Shown: piece after piece, positions 18,640-27,292 of the stretch
Position numbering within the stretch: the first letter of the stretch is position 1
Layout: every line of letters starts with the position of its first letter
Origin: Belnapia moabensis DSM 16746
GTDB lineage: Bacteria > Pseudomonadota > Alphaproteobacteria > Acetobacterales > Acetobacteraceae
Direction of reading: 5' to 3'
Length of the DNA stretch: 64,000 nt
NCBI RefSeq assembly: GCF_000745835.1
Contig: NZ_JQKB01000003.1
Location: 1-64,000 of the forward strand
Notes under the pieces: model-generated
What the model saw: only the letters and a program-made list of their open reading frames with translations
What the model was told of the DNA's origin: nothing
The model's database searches: none
Translations under genes and position numbers: made by a program

Positions 18640-19602
18640 TCAATCCGGCCGGATGCCGTTCTCGCGGACGACGCGGCGCCAGGTCTCGATCTGCCGGTCG
18701 AGGAAGGCGGCGAAGTCGGCAGGTCCTTTGGGGTGCACATCGACGCCGAGCGTGCCCGTCAGCCGCTCGCGCACCGCCGGCACCTTCAGCGCCTCGCGCA
18801 GCGCGGCCTCGAAGCGGGCGCGGATCGGCGCCGGCGTCGCCACCGGGCCGAGCACGCCCCAGAAGGCCTCCGCCGTCACCTTCACCCCGAGTTCCGTGAG
18901 CGTCGGCGCGTCGGGGGCGACGGTGGAGCGCTTCGCCCCGGTGCTGGCCAGCGGGCGGATCGCCTTGGCCTCGAGCTGGGGGACGAAGATCGTGCCCGTC
19001 GCGGTCGGCAGATCCACCTCGCCGGCGGAGGCGGCAACGCCGAGCGGCCCGCCGCCGCGATAGGGGACGTGGACGAGGCTGATCCCCGCCTCCTTCTCGA
19101 CCAGCTTCATCGTCAGATGCGCGAGGGAGCCGTTGCCGATGGTGCCGTAGGTGATGGTCTCCGGCTTCGCCTTGGCCGCCGCCACCAGGGCGGGGAAGTC
19201 TCGCCAGGGCCGCGTATGGAAGGCGGTGATGACCATGGGCGAGGTGCCGATCAGCAGCACCGGCGCCAGATCCTTCTGCGTGTCGAAGCCGAGATTGGAG
19301 ATCAGCGCCGGGTTCACCGCATGGGTGTCGAAGACGAGGACCCAGCTGTTGCCGTCCGGCGTGGAGCGCGCCACGTCGCGCGTGCCGATCGCCCCCGAGG
19401 CGCCAGCCTTGTTCTCCACGACGACCGGCACGCCGAGCGCGGCCGAGAGGTGCGGTTGCAACAGACGCGAGATGGCATCGACGCTTCCACCCGGCGGGAA
19501 GGGCGCGACGAGGCGGATCGGGCCGCTCGGCCAAGCCGGCTGGGCGATGGCGGGCGCGGCGAGGACGAGCCCCGTGCCGAGCACGGTACGGCGGGTGAGC
19601 AT
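18640..19602 (-). CDS. Tripartite tricarboxylate transporter binding protein (Bug/TctC family)
   Basis: The 320-residue periplasmic protein begins with a twin-arginine-like signal (LTRRTVLGTGLVLAAPAIAQ) and then the family start WPSGPIRLVAPFPPGGSVD. Later blocks NKAGASGAIGTRDVA and VPYRGGG are also typical of Bug-type solute receptors. These bind carboxylates or related small acids for the TctAB permease. No tctA or tctB is present here; orphan Bug proteins are common in this bacterial group. The ATG is set by AGGGAGG upstream rather than the in-frame start 18 codons earlier. Confidence 0.9.
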   Translation of the reverse strand: MLTRRTVLGTGLVLAAPAIAQPAWPSGPIRLVAPFPPGGSVDAISRLLQPHLSAALGVPVVVENKAGASGAIGTRDVARSTPDGNSWVLVFDTHAVNPALISNLGFDTQKDLAPVLLIGTSPMVITAFHTRPWRDFPALVAAAKAKPETITYGTIGNGSLAHLTMKLVEKEAGISLVHVPYRGGGPLGVAASAGEVDLPTATGTIFVPQLEAKAIRPLASTGAKRSTVAPDAPTLTELGVKVTAEAFWGVLGPVATPAPIRARFEAALREALKVPAVRERLTGTLGVDVHPKGPADFAAFLDRQIETWRRVVRENGIRPD

Positions 19603-19733
19603 GGTTGGAACCTCCCTGTTTTCGTCTCTTGGCCGCATAGATGGTGCCGCCGTCAAGGCCGGCGATGGACGCCTGGGGCGTCCGGCCGCTAGCCTTCCCC
19701 GTCAAGGAAGAACGACTCGGGAGAACATCGCCC

Positions 19734-20981
19734 ATGACGCTGCGCCGCCATCTCTGGCCGCTCGCCCTGCTGCCGCTGCTCGCCTGCGCCGGGCAGGACC
19801 GCGCGCCCACCGCCGCCGCCCCCTCGCGCCAGGCGGTGCTGGACGGGGCGCTCCGCCAGCAGGTGGAGGCCGGCAAGGTCGCCGCCATCTCCGCCATCGT
19901 CATCCGCGCCGATGGCGAGGTGCTCTACCAGGGCCATGCGGGCGGGACGAATGCCGAAAGCCTCTTCCGCCTCGCCTCGATGACCAAGCCCGTCACCAGC
20001 GTCGCGGTGATGACGCTGGTCGAGGACGGCAAGCTTCGCCTCGACGATCCGCTGGCAAAGCACCTGCCGGAATTCCGTGGGCTGCGCGTGCGCGAGGCGA
20101 ATGGCAGGCTGGTCGCCGCGCGGCAGCCGACGATCCGCGATTTGCTGCGGCACATGGGCGGCTTCTCCTACAGCTTCCTCAACGTCCCCGGCATGGTCGA
20201 GGCCTATGCGCGGGAGGGCGTGGATGACGGGCTGGCCGCGCCGGGCCGCACCACGCGCGACAACATGCGGCGCCTGGCCCGCGCGCCCTTGCAGGCGCAG
20301 CCCAACACGGTCTGGGCCTATTCGCTGGCGACGGATGTGCTCGGCGCCGTCGTCGAGCGCGTCAGCGGCAAGCCGCTCGATGCCTATGTCCAGGAGCGCA
20401 TCGCCGGCCCGCTGCGGATGACGAGCTTCGCCTTCCATGTCCCGGAAGCCTCGCGCCCACGCATGGTGACGGCGATGCAGCCGACCGAAGGCGGGCTGCG
20501 CCCGATCCGCTCGGGCGACCGGGTGCCCTATCCGCTGACCCGTGGCACCTGGGTCTCCGACCCCGAGCGCGCCTTCAGCCGCACCGCCTATCCCTCGGGC
20601 GGCGCGGGCGCGACGGCGACGCTCGGTGACTATGCACGCTTCACCCGCATGCTGCTGAACGGCGGCGAGCTGGAGGGCGTGCGCATCCTGAAGGCGGAGA
20701 CGGTGGCGGAGATGACCCGCGGCCAGACCGGCGGCCTGCCCGTCAACCTCCGCGGGCCGGGCTACGACTTCGGCTACGGCTTCAGCGTGGTGACGGACCC
20801 GGCGGCGGCGAAGACCCGCCAGCCAGTGGGCACCTATGGCTGGGGCGGCATCTACGGCACCGGCTTCTTCGTCGATCCGGCGAACCGGCTGGCCACCATC
20901 GTCATGACGCAGACCGCGACCAATGGCGGCGCCGCGGCGAACGAGGTGCGCGAGGCCTTCTACGGCACCATGGCACAGTAG
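19734..20981 (+). CDS. Beta-lactamase-fold serine hydrolase, lipoprotein
   Basis: The 415-residue protein has a short signal ending in a lipobox-like LLAC (Cys18), so it may be anchored to a membrane. The class C beta-lactamase/penicillin-binding fold follows with the SxxK nucleophile motif in RLASMTKPVTS (Ser82, Lys85), a WAYSLATD block at the YxN position and a late GWGGIYGTGFFVDP block near the KTG position. Members act as esterases, D-aminopeptidases or beta-lactamases. A second member lies at 24056-25213. The start follows GGGAGAA; an upstream in-frame start would add non-signal sequence. Confidence 0.85.
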   Translation: MTLRRHLWPLALLPLLACAGQDRAPTAAAPSRQAVLDGALRQQVEAGKVAAISAIVIRADGEVLYQGHAGGTNAESLFRLASMTKPVTSVAVMTLVEDGKLRLDDPLAKHLPEFRGLRVREANGRLVAARQPTIRDLLRHMGGFSYSFLNVPGMVEAYAREGVDDGLAAPGRTTRDNMRRLARAPLQAQPNTVWAYSLATDVLGAVVERVSGKPLDAYVQERIAGPLRMTSFAFHVPEASRPRMVTAMQPTEGGLRPIRSGDRVPYPLTRGTWVSDPERAFSRTAYPSGGAGATATLGDYARFTRMLLNGGELEGVRILKAETVAEMTRGQTGGLPVNLRGPGYDFGYGFSVVTDPAAAKTRQPVGTYGWGGIYGTGFFVDPANRLATIVMTQTATNGGAAANEVREAFYGTMAQ

Positions 20982-20997
20982 CGCGGCGTGGGGCGGC

Positions 20998-22101
20998 TCA
21001 GAGCGGCCGCCCCGAGGAGCCGCCCGAGGCCTTGGCCGCCGTCAGGACGCGGCGGATCTCGCCTTCGGCCTTCTCCAGCTCCTTCGTGGCGCTGGCACGC
21101 TGCGCCTGGGCCTCGTTGGCGATGCGCAGGCTGTCCTCGATCGTCGCCACGAGCGAGGCATTGGCGCGCTTCACCGCCTCGATGTCGAAGACGCCGCGCT
21201 CGATCTGCTGGCGCGCTTCCAGGTTGCCCTGGCGCAGGCGCTCGGCATTGCCGGTCAGCAGCTCGTTGGTGAGGTCGGTCGCCTCCTTCAGCGTCCGCCC
21301 GGCCTCGCGCATGTTCTGGATGGCGAGCGCCTGCGCCAGCTGCTGGCGCCAGAGCGGCACGGTATTGGCGATGACGCTCTGGATCTTGGAGGCAAGGGCC
21401 TTGTCGTTCTCCTGGATCAGGCGGATCGAGGGAAGGGCCTGCATCGCCACCTGGCGGGTGAGGCGCAGGTCGTGGACGCGGCGCTCCAGCTCGTCGCGGG
21501 CGGTGCGCAGGTCGCGCAGCTTCTGCGCCGCCGTCGAGTCGCCGCCCTCCACAGCCTTCGCCATGGCGGGGATCGCCTCCTTCTCCACGCGCGCCAGCAC
21601 GGTCTCGCCGGCGGCGATGTGGTCGCCGAGGGCGTGGAACCACTCGAGAGTCGCGGCATAGAGCCGCTCCAGCTTCTCGACATCCTCGAGGAGCCGGGTG
21701 CGGTGGGTGTCGAGCTTGTCGCCGACCGCCTCGACCTGTCCCTTGATGCTCTCGTAGCGCTGCAGGACGCGCGCCGTCTCGGCCTTCGCGCGGCCGAAGA
21801 GGCGTGCCAGCCAGCCGGTCTTCTCGCCGAGGCCGCGCATGTCGAAGCCGCGCAGCGTGCCGATCAGCGTCGACAGGGTGACCCCGGCCTCGCCGGCCTC
21901 GCGGTTGCGGGCGCCTTCCAGCATGGCGTCGGCGGCAATGGTGGCGCGGTTCTGCGCCTCCTGGCCGAAGCGCAGGATGCTGGCGGGGTCGGCGACGTCG
22001 AGCTGCGCCGCGAGCCGTGTCACCTCGGCCTCGCGCGGCGGCAGCACCGGCTCCAGCTCAACCGTCTTCTGTTCGACCATCGTCTGCTGGGTTTCGCTCA
22101 T
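20998..22101 (-). CDS. telA: Toxic anion resistance protein TelA
   Basis: The 367-residue soluble, largely helical protein matches the TelA/KlaA family (DUF/PF05816): a charged N-terminus, FGRAKAETARVLQRYESIKGQ, KLERLYAATLEWFHAL and the core ANTVPLWRQQLAQALAIQN followed by NELLTGNAERLRQG. The family is linked to tellurite and other stress tolerance, but its mechanism is unclear. It is the last gene of a minus-strand set with an XpaC-like membrane protein and a tiny membrane protein; ATG/stop overlap (ATGA) couples it to the gene upstream. GAGGAAGGA precedes the start. Confidence 0.9.
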   Translation of the reverse strand: MSETQQTMVEQKTVELEPVLPPREAEVTRLAAQLDVADPASILRFGQEAQNRATIAADAMLEGARNREAGEAGVTLSTLIGTLRGFDMRGLGEKTGWLARLFGRAKAETARVLQRYESIKGQVEAVGDKLDTHRTRLLEDVEKLERLYAATLEWFHALGDHIAAGETVLARVEKEAIPAMAKAVEGGDSTAAQKLRDLRTARDELERRVHDLRLTRQVAMQALPSIRLIQENDKALASKIQSVIANTVPLWRQQLAQALAIQNMREAGRTLKEATDLTNELLTGNAERLRQGNLEARQQIERGVFDIEAVKRANASLVATIEDSLRIANEAQAQRASATKELEKAEGEIRRVLTAAKASGGSSGRPL

Positions 22102-22847
22102 CGGAATCCTTCCTCGCGCAGGCGGTCGGAGAGCACCTTCACCTGGATGTCGAGCGCCGCGCTCTCCTCACGCGTCAGCCGCCCGCGAAGTTCCTGCGCC
22201 GTCGTTGCCAAATCATCGAGCAGGACGGGCAGCCCCTCGGGCGGGGCGGCACCGGCCTCCAGGCGCTCGACGATGCGCTCCAGCCCGTCGAGATGGACGG
22301 TCAGGAAGCGCCTTGCCTGGGGCAGGCGGTCCGGATGGGCGGTGAGGTCGTCCAGCACGCCCTCCATCGCCGAAGCCACGCCCTGGAGCTTCCCATCGCC
22401 CCGCCGTGCCGCCACCGCCTCAATGCGGGCGAGGCGCAGGCGGCTCTCCTCGATCGGGCCGGGGGGCGGCGGCGGGGGCTCCGGCGGCGGGGGTGGGGCG
22501 GTCTCGGGCAGCGCCTGGTACATCATCCGCGTGCCGAAGAGGGCGCCGGTGGCCATGATCAGCGACATCGGGATTCCGAGATGGCCTGCCATCTGCGCGG
22601 AGAGCCCGGTGCTGACGGCCATCAGCCAGGCCGCGCGGTGCGAATCGCCCTGGCGGCCGCGGCGCAGGGCGCGGGCGGCCAGCAGGCTGCCGCCGAAGCC
22701 GAGCGCGGCACCGGTCACGCCCCGCTCGTTGCCGTCGATGGCGAAGAGCAGCGCGGCGGGCAGCAGCGGCGAGGCGAAGATCGGCAGCGCCAGCCCGCGC
22801 CAACGGGTGCGCAGCCCAATCCAGGCGCCGAGGGCGCGGTCGAGCAT
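22098..22847 (-). CDS. XpaC-like membrane protein upstream of telA
   Basis: The 249-residue product has several hydrophobic segments in its first 130 residues (LALPIFASPLLPAALLFAI; GVTGAALGFGGSLLAA; MAGHLGIPMSLIMATGALFGT), a proline-rich hinge (PPPPPEPPPPPPGP) and a helical cytoplasmic tail. Its place immediately upstream of telA, with overlapping stop and start, and its layout suggest the 5-bromo-4-chloroindolyl phosphate hydrolysis (XpaC) family, often found with TelA; I am only moderately sure of that match. The reading frame is open far upstream, but that is the shadow of the 3-hydroxyacyl-CoA dehydrogenase gene; the ATG here overlaps the stop of a 49-residue gene. Confidence 0.65.
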   Translation of the reverse strand: MLDRALGAWIGLRTRWRGLALPIFASPLLPAALLFAIDGNERGVTGAALGFGGSLLAARALRRGRQGDSHRAAWLMAVSTGLSAQMAGHLGIPMSLIMATGALFGTRMMYQALPETAPPPPPEPPPPPPGPIEESRLRLARIEAVAARRGDGKLQGVASAMEGVLDDLTAHPDRLPQARRFLTVHLDGLERIVERLEAGAAPPEGLPVLLDDLATTAQELRGRLTREESAALDIQVKVLSDRLREEGFR

Positions 22848-22996
22848 CAGTCGAAGAACCCGCCGATGCTGCGGAACAGGGCAATGATGCCGACCAGCCA
22901 GGTGGTGGCGGTCAGCAGCACGCCGCCCCAGGCCCAGACCAGCGGCGTGGTCAGCGGCGGGGAGGCGGGGAGGGAGGTCACGTTGCGTTCGGCCAT
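22847..22996 (-). CDS. Small single-span membrane protein, first gene of the telA operon
   Basis: This 49-residue frame begins AERNVTSLPASPPLTTP, has one clear transmembrane segment (PLVWAWGGVLLTATTWLVGIIALF) and ends RSIGGFFD. Its TGA overlaps the ATG of the XpaC-like gene (TGATG), which itself overlaps telA, so the three genes form a coupled unit. No family is recognised. A signal-anchor orientation with a short cytoplasmic tail is likely. It is too short for usual gene callers, but the overlap and the well-formed helix support it. Confidence 0.65.
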   Translation of the reverse strand: MAERNVTSLPASPPLTTPLVWAWGGVLLTATTWLVGIIALFRSIGGFFD

Positions 22997-23075
22997 GGCG
23001 GGTCGTTAGATCGCCATCGGGGAGGCTGGGATCAAGCCACCTTCCCGGGCGGAACGTCACGGAAGGACGATTTTG

Positions 23076-24002
23076 ATGGAGCAGATCGCAGTGGTGGGCG
23101 CCGGGCTGATCGGGCGCGCCTGGGCCATCGTCTTCGCCCGCGCCGGCCACCCCGTCCGGCTCTGGGACAAGGCCCCGGGGGTTGCGGAGCGGGCGCTGGC
23201 GCTGATCGGCGAGAGCCTGGCCGACCTGCACGCGGCGGGGCTCGTCACCGAGCAGCCGTCCGTCATCGCGGCGCGCGTCACGGCGGCGGCGACGCTGGCG
23301 GAGTGCGTGGCCGGTGCTGTCCATGTGCAGGAGAACGGGCCGGAGCGGCTCGGGCCGAAGCAGGAGCTCTTCGCAGAGCTCGACAGGCTCTGCGGGCCGG
23401 AGGTGGTGCTGGCCTCCTCCACCAGCGGCATTCCGGCGAGCGAGTTCACGGGGAACCTTATGGGGCGGGGGCGCTGCCTCGTCGCGCATCCGGTGAACCC
23501 GCCTTATCTCGTCCCGCTGGTCGAGCTGGTCGGGGCGCCCTGGACCGATCCGGCGGTCGTGGCGCGGACGCGGGGGCTGATGCAGCGCGTCGGGCAGGTG
23601 CCGGTGACGGCGCATAAGGAGACGCGGGGCTTCGTGCTCAACCGGTTGCAGGCGGCGCTGGTGGCGGAGGCCTTCCGCATGGTGCGCGACGGTGTGATGT
23701 CGGCCGAGGATGTCGATGCCTGCGTGAAGGATGGGCTCGGGCTGCGCTGGTCCTTCATGGGGCCTTTCGAGACCATCGACCTGAATGCGCCGGGCGGCGT
23801 CGCCGATTACGTCGAGCGGTTCGGGCCGCTGATGGGGGGCATCACCGAGGAGCAGACGCCGTATCTCTATGACGCCGAGACGGTCGGGCGGGTCGCAGGG
23901 GAGCGGCGCGCGGCCCTGCCGCTCGAGGGGATCGAGGGGAGGAGCGCCTGGCGCGACCGGCGGCTGATGGCGCTCATCGCGCATAAGCGCGGCCAGGATT
24001 GA
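23076..24002 (+). CDS. 3-hydroxyacyl-CoA dehydrogenase family protein
   Basis: The 308-residue protein opens with the NAD-binding motif IAVVGAGLIGRAWAIVFARAG and has the family blocks VQENGPERLGPKQELFAEL, SSTSGIP, HPVNPPYLVPLVEL and the C-terminal DGLGLRWSFMGPFETIDLNAPGG. It is closest in layout to the short single-domain members such as L-gulonate/carnitine-type 3-hydroxyacid dehydrogenases (lambda-crystallin group), which oxidise a 3-hydroxy acid rather than acting in fatty acid oxidation. The exact substrate is unknown. The ATG is chosen over an adjoining TTG; GGAAGGA precedes it. Confidence 0.85.
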   Translation: MEQIAVVGAGLIGRAWAIVFARAGHPVRLWDKAPGVAERALALIGESLADLHAAGLVTEQPSVIAARVTAAATLAECVAGAVHVQENGPERLGPKQELFAELDRLCGPEVVLASSTSGIPASEFTGNLMGRGRCLVAHPVNPPYLVPLVELVGAPWTDPAVVARTRGLMQRVGQVPVTAHKETRGFVLNRLQAALVAEAFRMVRDGVMSAEDVDACVKDGLGLRWSFMGPFETIDLNAPGGVADYVERFGPLMGGITEEQTPYLYDAETVGRVAGERRAALPLEGIEGRSAWRDRRLMALIAHKRGQD

Positions 24003-24055
24003 CCGAAGCCTCTGCGCGGAGTTGCCTCTCCGCAACCAGGGAGGGGAATGCGGCG

Positions 24056-25213
24056 ATGCAAGCGATCGACACACTGTTGCGGCAGGCCGTGGAGAGCGGC
24101 GCGGTGGCGGGTGTCGCCGCGGTCGCGGGCAATGCGGCCGGGGTGCTGTATGAGGGCGCGGCCGGATTGCGCTCCGCGGCGGGCGGGGAGGCGATGACGG
24201 TCGACACGGTCGGCTGGATCGCCAGCATGACCAAGGCCATCACCAGCGTCGCCGCCTTGCAGCAGGTCGAGGCGGGGCGGCTCACCCTCGACGGGCCGAT
24301 CGCCGATGTGCTGCCGGAGCTGGCCGACCGGCAGGTGCTGGAGGGGTTCTCCGAAGCCGGTGAGCCGATGCTGCGGCCGGCGCGCGGGGCCATCACCCTG
24401 CGGCAGCTGCTGACCCATACCAGCGGCTTCAGCTACCCGATGTGGAATGCGGATATCGGCCGCTACATGCAGCTGAAGGGCATCCCCGGCGTCGCCTCGC
24501 GCAAGCTGCGGGCCTTGGAGCTGCCGCTGGTCGCCGACCCTGGCACAGCCTGGCATTACGGCATCGGCATCGACTGGGCGGGGCGTGCCGTCGAGGCGGT
24601 CACCGGGCTGCGGCTGGGCGAGGTGATCGAGGAGCGCATCACCGGGCCGCTCGGGATGCGGGATACCGGCTTCCGCCCCGGCTCGGCGCAGCGGGCGCGG
24701 CTTTCGGCGATGCATAGCCGCGGGGCGGATGGGCGGCTGGCGCCGATCCCCTTCCCGATCCCCGAGGAGCAGGAATTCGACATGGGGGGCGGCGGGCTCT
24801 ACGGCACGGCGCCCGACTATCTCCGCTTCTGCCGCATGGTGCTGAATGGCGGGGCGCTGGACGGGGCGCGCATCCTCGACCCGGGCACGGTCGCGGAGCT
24901 GGGTCGCAACCAGATGGGCGAGTTGCTGGTCGGGCCGATGGCGACGGCGCAGGCGGCCGTCTCGCATGATGCGGAGTTCTTCCCCGGGCAGCGGAAGCGG
25001 TGGAGCCTCGCCTTCATGTTGAACGAGGAGGCGCATCCCGAAGGGGGACGCGCGGCGGGGAGCATGGCCTGGGCGGGGCTCGGCAATACCTATTACTGGA
25101 TCGACCCGATGCATGACCGCTGCGGGGTGCTCCTGACGCAGAGTTTTCCCTTCGCCGATCCGAGGGTTCTCGATCTGCTTGCGGCCTTCGAGCGGGCGGT
25201 CTATGCGGGGTGA
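24056..25213 (+). CDS. Beta-lactamase-fold serine hydrolase (cytoplasmic type)
   Basis: The 385-residue protein has no signal peptide and carries the SxxK motif in WIASMTKAITS, a HYGIGIDWAG block at the YxN position, and an ending WAGLGNTYYWIDPMHDRCGV typical of the class C beta-lactamase/esterase group. It resembles EstB-like esterases. It is paralogous in fold to the lipoprotein hydrolase at 19734, though that one is exported. The start is set at the ATG after a GGGAGGGG box; the frame also has a TTG inside the preceding gene. It closely follows the 3-hydroxyacyl-CoA dehydrogenase and may share its transcript. Confidence 0.85.
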   Translation: MQAIDTLLRQAVESGAVAGVAAVAGNAAGVLYEGAAGLRSAAGGEAMTVDTVGWIASMTKAITSVAALQQVEAGRLTLDGPIADVLPELADRQVLEGFSEAGEPMLRPARGAITLRQLLTHTSGFSYPMWNADIGRYMQLKGIPGVASRKLRALELPLVADPGTAWHYGIGIDWAGRAVEAVTGLRLGEVIEERITGPLGMRDTGFRPGSAQRARLSAMHSRGADGRLAPIPFPIPEEQEFDMGGGGLYGTAPDYLRFCRMVLNGGALDGARILDPGTVAELGRNQMGELLVGPMATAQAAVSHDAEFFPGQRKRWSLAFMLNEEAHPEGGRAAGSMAWAGLGNTYYWIDPMHDRCGVLLTQSFPFADPRVLDLLAAFERAVYAG

Positions 25214-25216
25214 GGT

Positions 25217-25233
25217 GCTTCAATTATTGAAGC
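25217..25233. terminator. Short perfect palindrome after the serine hydrolase
   Basis: GCTTCAA and TTGAAGC are separated by TTA, and a second hairpin-like GGGCT/AGCCC follows at once. The 195-base gap that holds it is the least GC-rich sequence nearby and has no gene. The palindrome may terminate the upstream gene or be an operator for the DUF1275 gene. Confidence 0.3.
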
Positions 25234-25408
25234 GGGCTGGCGCCAAGCCCTTGAGAAGTCTGGCAAAACTGCGGGATTTTTAGATTTTAGCGCTTGAAGC
25301 GCCTGCCGCCGAGGCTTTGCCTTGGGCGGATGTTCCTAGTAGCAGGCTTGGGATTGAGGCGGCAAGGATTTATGGTCGCTGCCGTCACAACCCAGTCCTG
25401 GACCCCAC

Positions 25409-26128
25409 ATGCTCATCCGGCAAGGTGATGCCAGGCCGCTCGCCGCCGATCGCAGCCTCGCCTGCAGCCTCGCCCTGGCCGCGGGGGCGCTGAATACGGT
25501 CGGCTTCTACAAGATCGGGATCTACTCCTCGCACATGACCGGGGCGGTCTCGACGCTGGCAGACCGGGTGGCGCTCGGCGACTTCGCGGGGGCTCTGGTG
25601 TGCCTCGGGCTGGTTGGCGCCTTCGTCGCCGGGGCGGCGGCCTCGACCCTGCTGGCGAATGAGGGGCAGCGGCGGGAGCTGGCCGGTATCCATGCGCTCA
25701 GCATCATGGCGGAGGCGGTGCTGCTGGCGGGGCTGGCGGCCGCCGATGCCTGGGCGCCGCAGCTTTGGGGCGGGCTCGGCTTCGTGCTCGGGATGAGCGC
25801 GCTGATGGGGCTGCAGAATGCGGTGGTGACGCGCATCTCCAATGCGCGCATCCGCACGACGCATGTGACGGGGATGGTGACGGATATCGGCATCGAGCTC
25901 GGCAACCTGCTCGACATCGCGCTGCGAAGGCGAAGGCGGGCGGAGGCGGCGGTCAATCTCGAGAAGCTTGGGCTGCATGTGCCGACGGTCGCGGCGTTCC
26001 TACTCGGCGGGGTGGGCGGGGTGTTTGCGTATCGGGAGATCGGGGCGGGGATGCTGCTGCTGGTGGCGGTGAGCCTCGCGGGGCTGGCGCTGCCGGGCAT
26101 CCTGGCGACGCGGCGGGTGCGAGGATGA
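25409..26128 (+). CDS. DUF1275 (YoaK-type) membrane protein
   Basis: The 239-residue protein has about six hydrophobic helices and the DUF1275 hallmarks: SLALAAGALNTVGFYKIGIYSSHMTGAVS at the start and LMGLQNAVVTRISNARIRTTHVTGMVTDIGIELG in the middle. The family is of unknown function, sometimes described as a membrane permease-like protein. It lies alone, with a 195-base upstream gap that could carry its promoter and a long gene-poor stretch downstream. The ATG has no strong ribosome site; a slightly different start is possible. Confidence 0.85.
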   Translation: MLIRQGDARPLAADRSLACSLALAAGALNTVGFYKIGIYSSHMTGAVSTLADRVALGDFAGALVCLGLVGAFVAGAAASTLLANEGQRRELAGIHALSIMAEAVLLAGLAAADAWAPQLWGGLGFVLGMSALMGLQNAVVTRISNARIRTTHVTGMVTDIGIELGNLLDIALRRRRRAEAAVNLEKLGLHVPTVAAFLLGGVGGVFAYREIGAGMLLLVAVSLAGLALPGILATRRVRG

Positions 26129-26566
26129 GGGCCCGGGTTACGAACCCGATCAGGAACGGCAGATTGGGGTGGAGAGCGAACATAGGCGTCAACACAATCT
26201 GACTGCCGCTTCGCGCCAAGTTCGGCCATGCAGATGCTCAGCGCATGCCCCCGGGAGCGGACATGCCGGATGGCAGAGTTATCGGCCACGAGGTGACGTG
26301 AGCGGGCATAAGGGAACCGGACGGTGCTGTGCTTCGCTGGCACTACAGTCGCGGATTCCAACAAGGCGTATTTTGCAGCCGATTCGCGTCGTGCCGCCGG
26401 TTCGTGATCGGAGGCCAGCTCGCTAAGGTTTGGCGTTCCAACTTACTCAGGAGATGTGCCGTCGTGCGTATCAGACCTAAACGCAGCCGAAAGACCGCTC
26501 GCAAGCGCCTCCGGGTGCAACGTAGACACGCCAAACTCCAGAAGGGTGGCTGACACTACAGTTGCT
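26129..26566. other. Gene-poor stretch of lower GC
   Basis: This 438-base stretch between the DUF1275 gene and the broken Crp-type gene has visibly less GC than the flanks. It holds no convincing gene apart from a possible 29-codon basic frame near its right end. The part around 26200-26290 contains short imperfect blocks (CCGCTTCGCGCCAAG, GGAGCGGACATG) reminiscent of scattered degenerate repeats of alphaproteobacteria; I cannot confirm this by eye. Confidence 0.5.
26464..26553 (+). CDS. Possible 29-residue Arg/Lys-rich peptide
   Basis: A GTG-started frame encodes VRIRPKRSRKTARKRL, then RVQRRHAKLQKGG and a stop. More than half the residues are basic and they are spaced in a helical pattern, unlike the flanking sequence. 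AGGAG lies upstream but at a longer than ideal distance. The composition recalls small ribosome-bound or nucleic-acid-binding peptides, but no family is recognised. It may also be chance, since the stretch has no other support. Confidence 0.3.
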   Translation: MRIRPKRSRKTARKRLRVQRRHAKLQKGG

Positions 26567-27292
26567 CTAGCCTCTCGCAGAGCCGAGCAACTGCTCGAAC
26601 TGGCGGCGCACGGTGCCGTAGCACTCGCAGGCGGCGGCCTCGAGCCCTTCGCGGTCGGTGACCTTCATTTGCCCATGGCCGTACCGGATGAGCCCGGCCT
26701 GCTGGAACAGTCTCGCCGCCACGGTGACACCGGGGCGGTGGACGCACAGCATCATCGCCAGGAACTCCTGGGTCATCGGGAACTCGTCATCCTCGGCGCG
26801 GTCGTGCGCCATCAGCAGCCAGCGCGCCAGGCGCTGGTCCAGCGCGTGGTGGCCGTTGCAGGCCGCGGTCTGGGTCACCTGCTGCTGGAAGGCCAGGGTA
26901 TAGCGGAGCAGGAGCGTCCGCAGGGCCGCGCTCTCCTCCAGTGCCCGGCGGAAGGCGCCCGCGTGGAGCCGCAGCATGGTGCCGGCGGCCTGGACCATGG
27001 CCTCGACATGGCTGCTGTTGCTGCCGAGCAGAAGGGGCAGGCCCACCATGCCCTCGGAACCGACGACGCCAACCTCGGCGGACCGGCCATCCGCAAGCAT
27101 CGCCAGCATCGAGGACCAGCCGCTCTCGGGGAAATAGACCGCCGTGATCGGCTGGTCGGGCGCCAGCAGGATCTGGCGCTACTCTGTTTCGATCGGCTCA
27201 AGCTGCGGCCAGAGCCGCGCAAGGTCCTCAACGGGAAGAGCCGCGAGCAAGCGGTTGCGGGGAGTCGGGACAGGGGATTGCGAAGCGGTCAA
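26567..27292 (-). pseudogene. Crp/Fnr-type transcription regulator interrupted by an in-frame TAG
   Basis: Two open segments in the same frame together make a normal Crp/Fnr protein. The N-terminal piece ends NRLLAALPVEDLARLWPQLEP-IETE. After TAG (27179-27181) the frame resumes RQILLAPDQPITAVYFPESG, then the sensor domain (GSEGMVGLPLLLG) and a winged helix ending FLAMMLCVHRPGVTVAARLF and GLEAAACECYGTV. The stop falls at a beta-roll position where a charged residue such as Q is usual, so a single CAG-to-TAG change would explain it. The start is unclear; a TTG at 27292 is one option. A shorter protein from an inner ATG (27109) would keep the DNA-binding domain. Whether it is a sequencing error, a recent pseudogene or readthrough is open. 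Confidence 0.75.

Noticed and set aside
22098-24074. A 658-codon minus-strand frame ending in the XpaC-like gene.
   Set aside because: The front half lies opposite the 3-hydroxyacyl-CoA dehydrogenase and reads as low-complexity; the start at 22847 overlaps the stop of the small membrane gene.
26160-26300. Possible degenerate dispersed-repeat blocks in the gene-poor stretch.
   Set aside because: Only short imperfect blocks are visible and no second copy was found in the window by eye.
26559-26593. CAGTTGCTC/GAGCAACTG inverted repeat at the 3' end of the Crp-type gene as a terminator.
   Set aside because: It lies partly within the coding sequence, has a 17-base loop and no T-run; likely chance.
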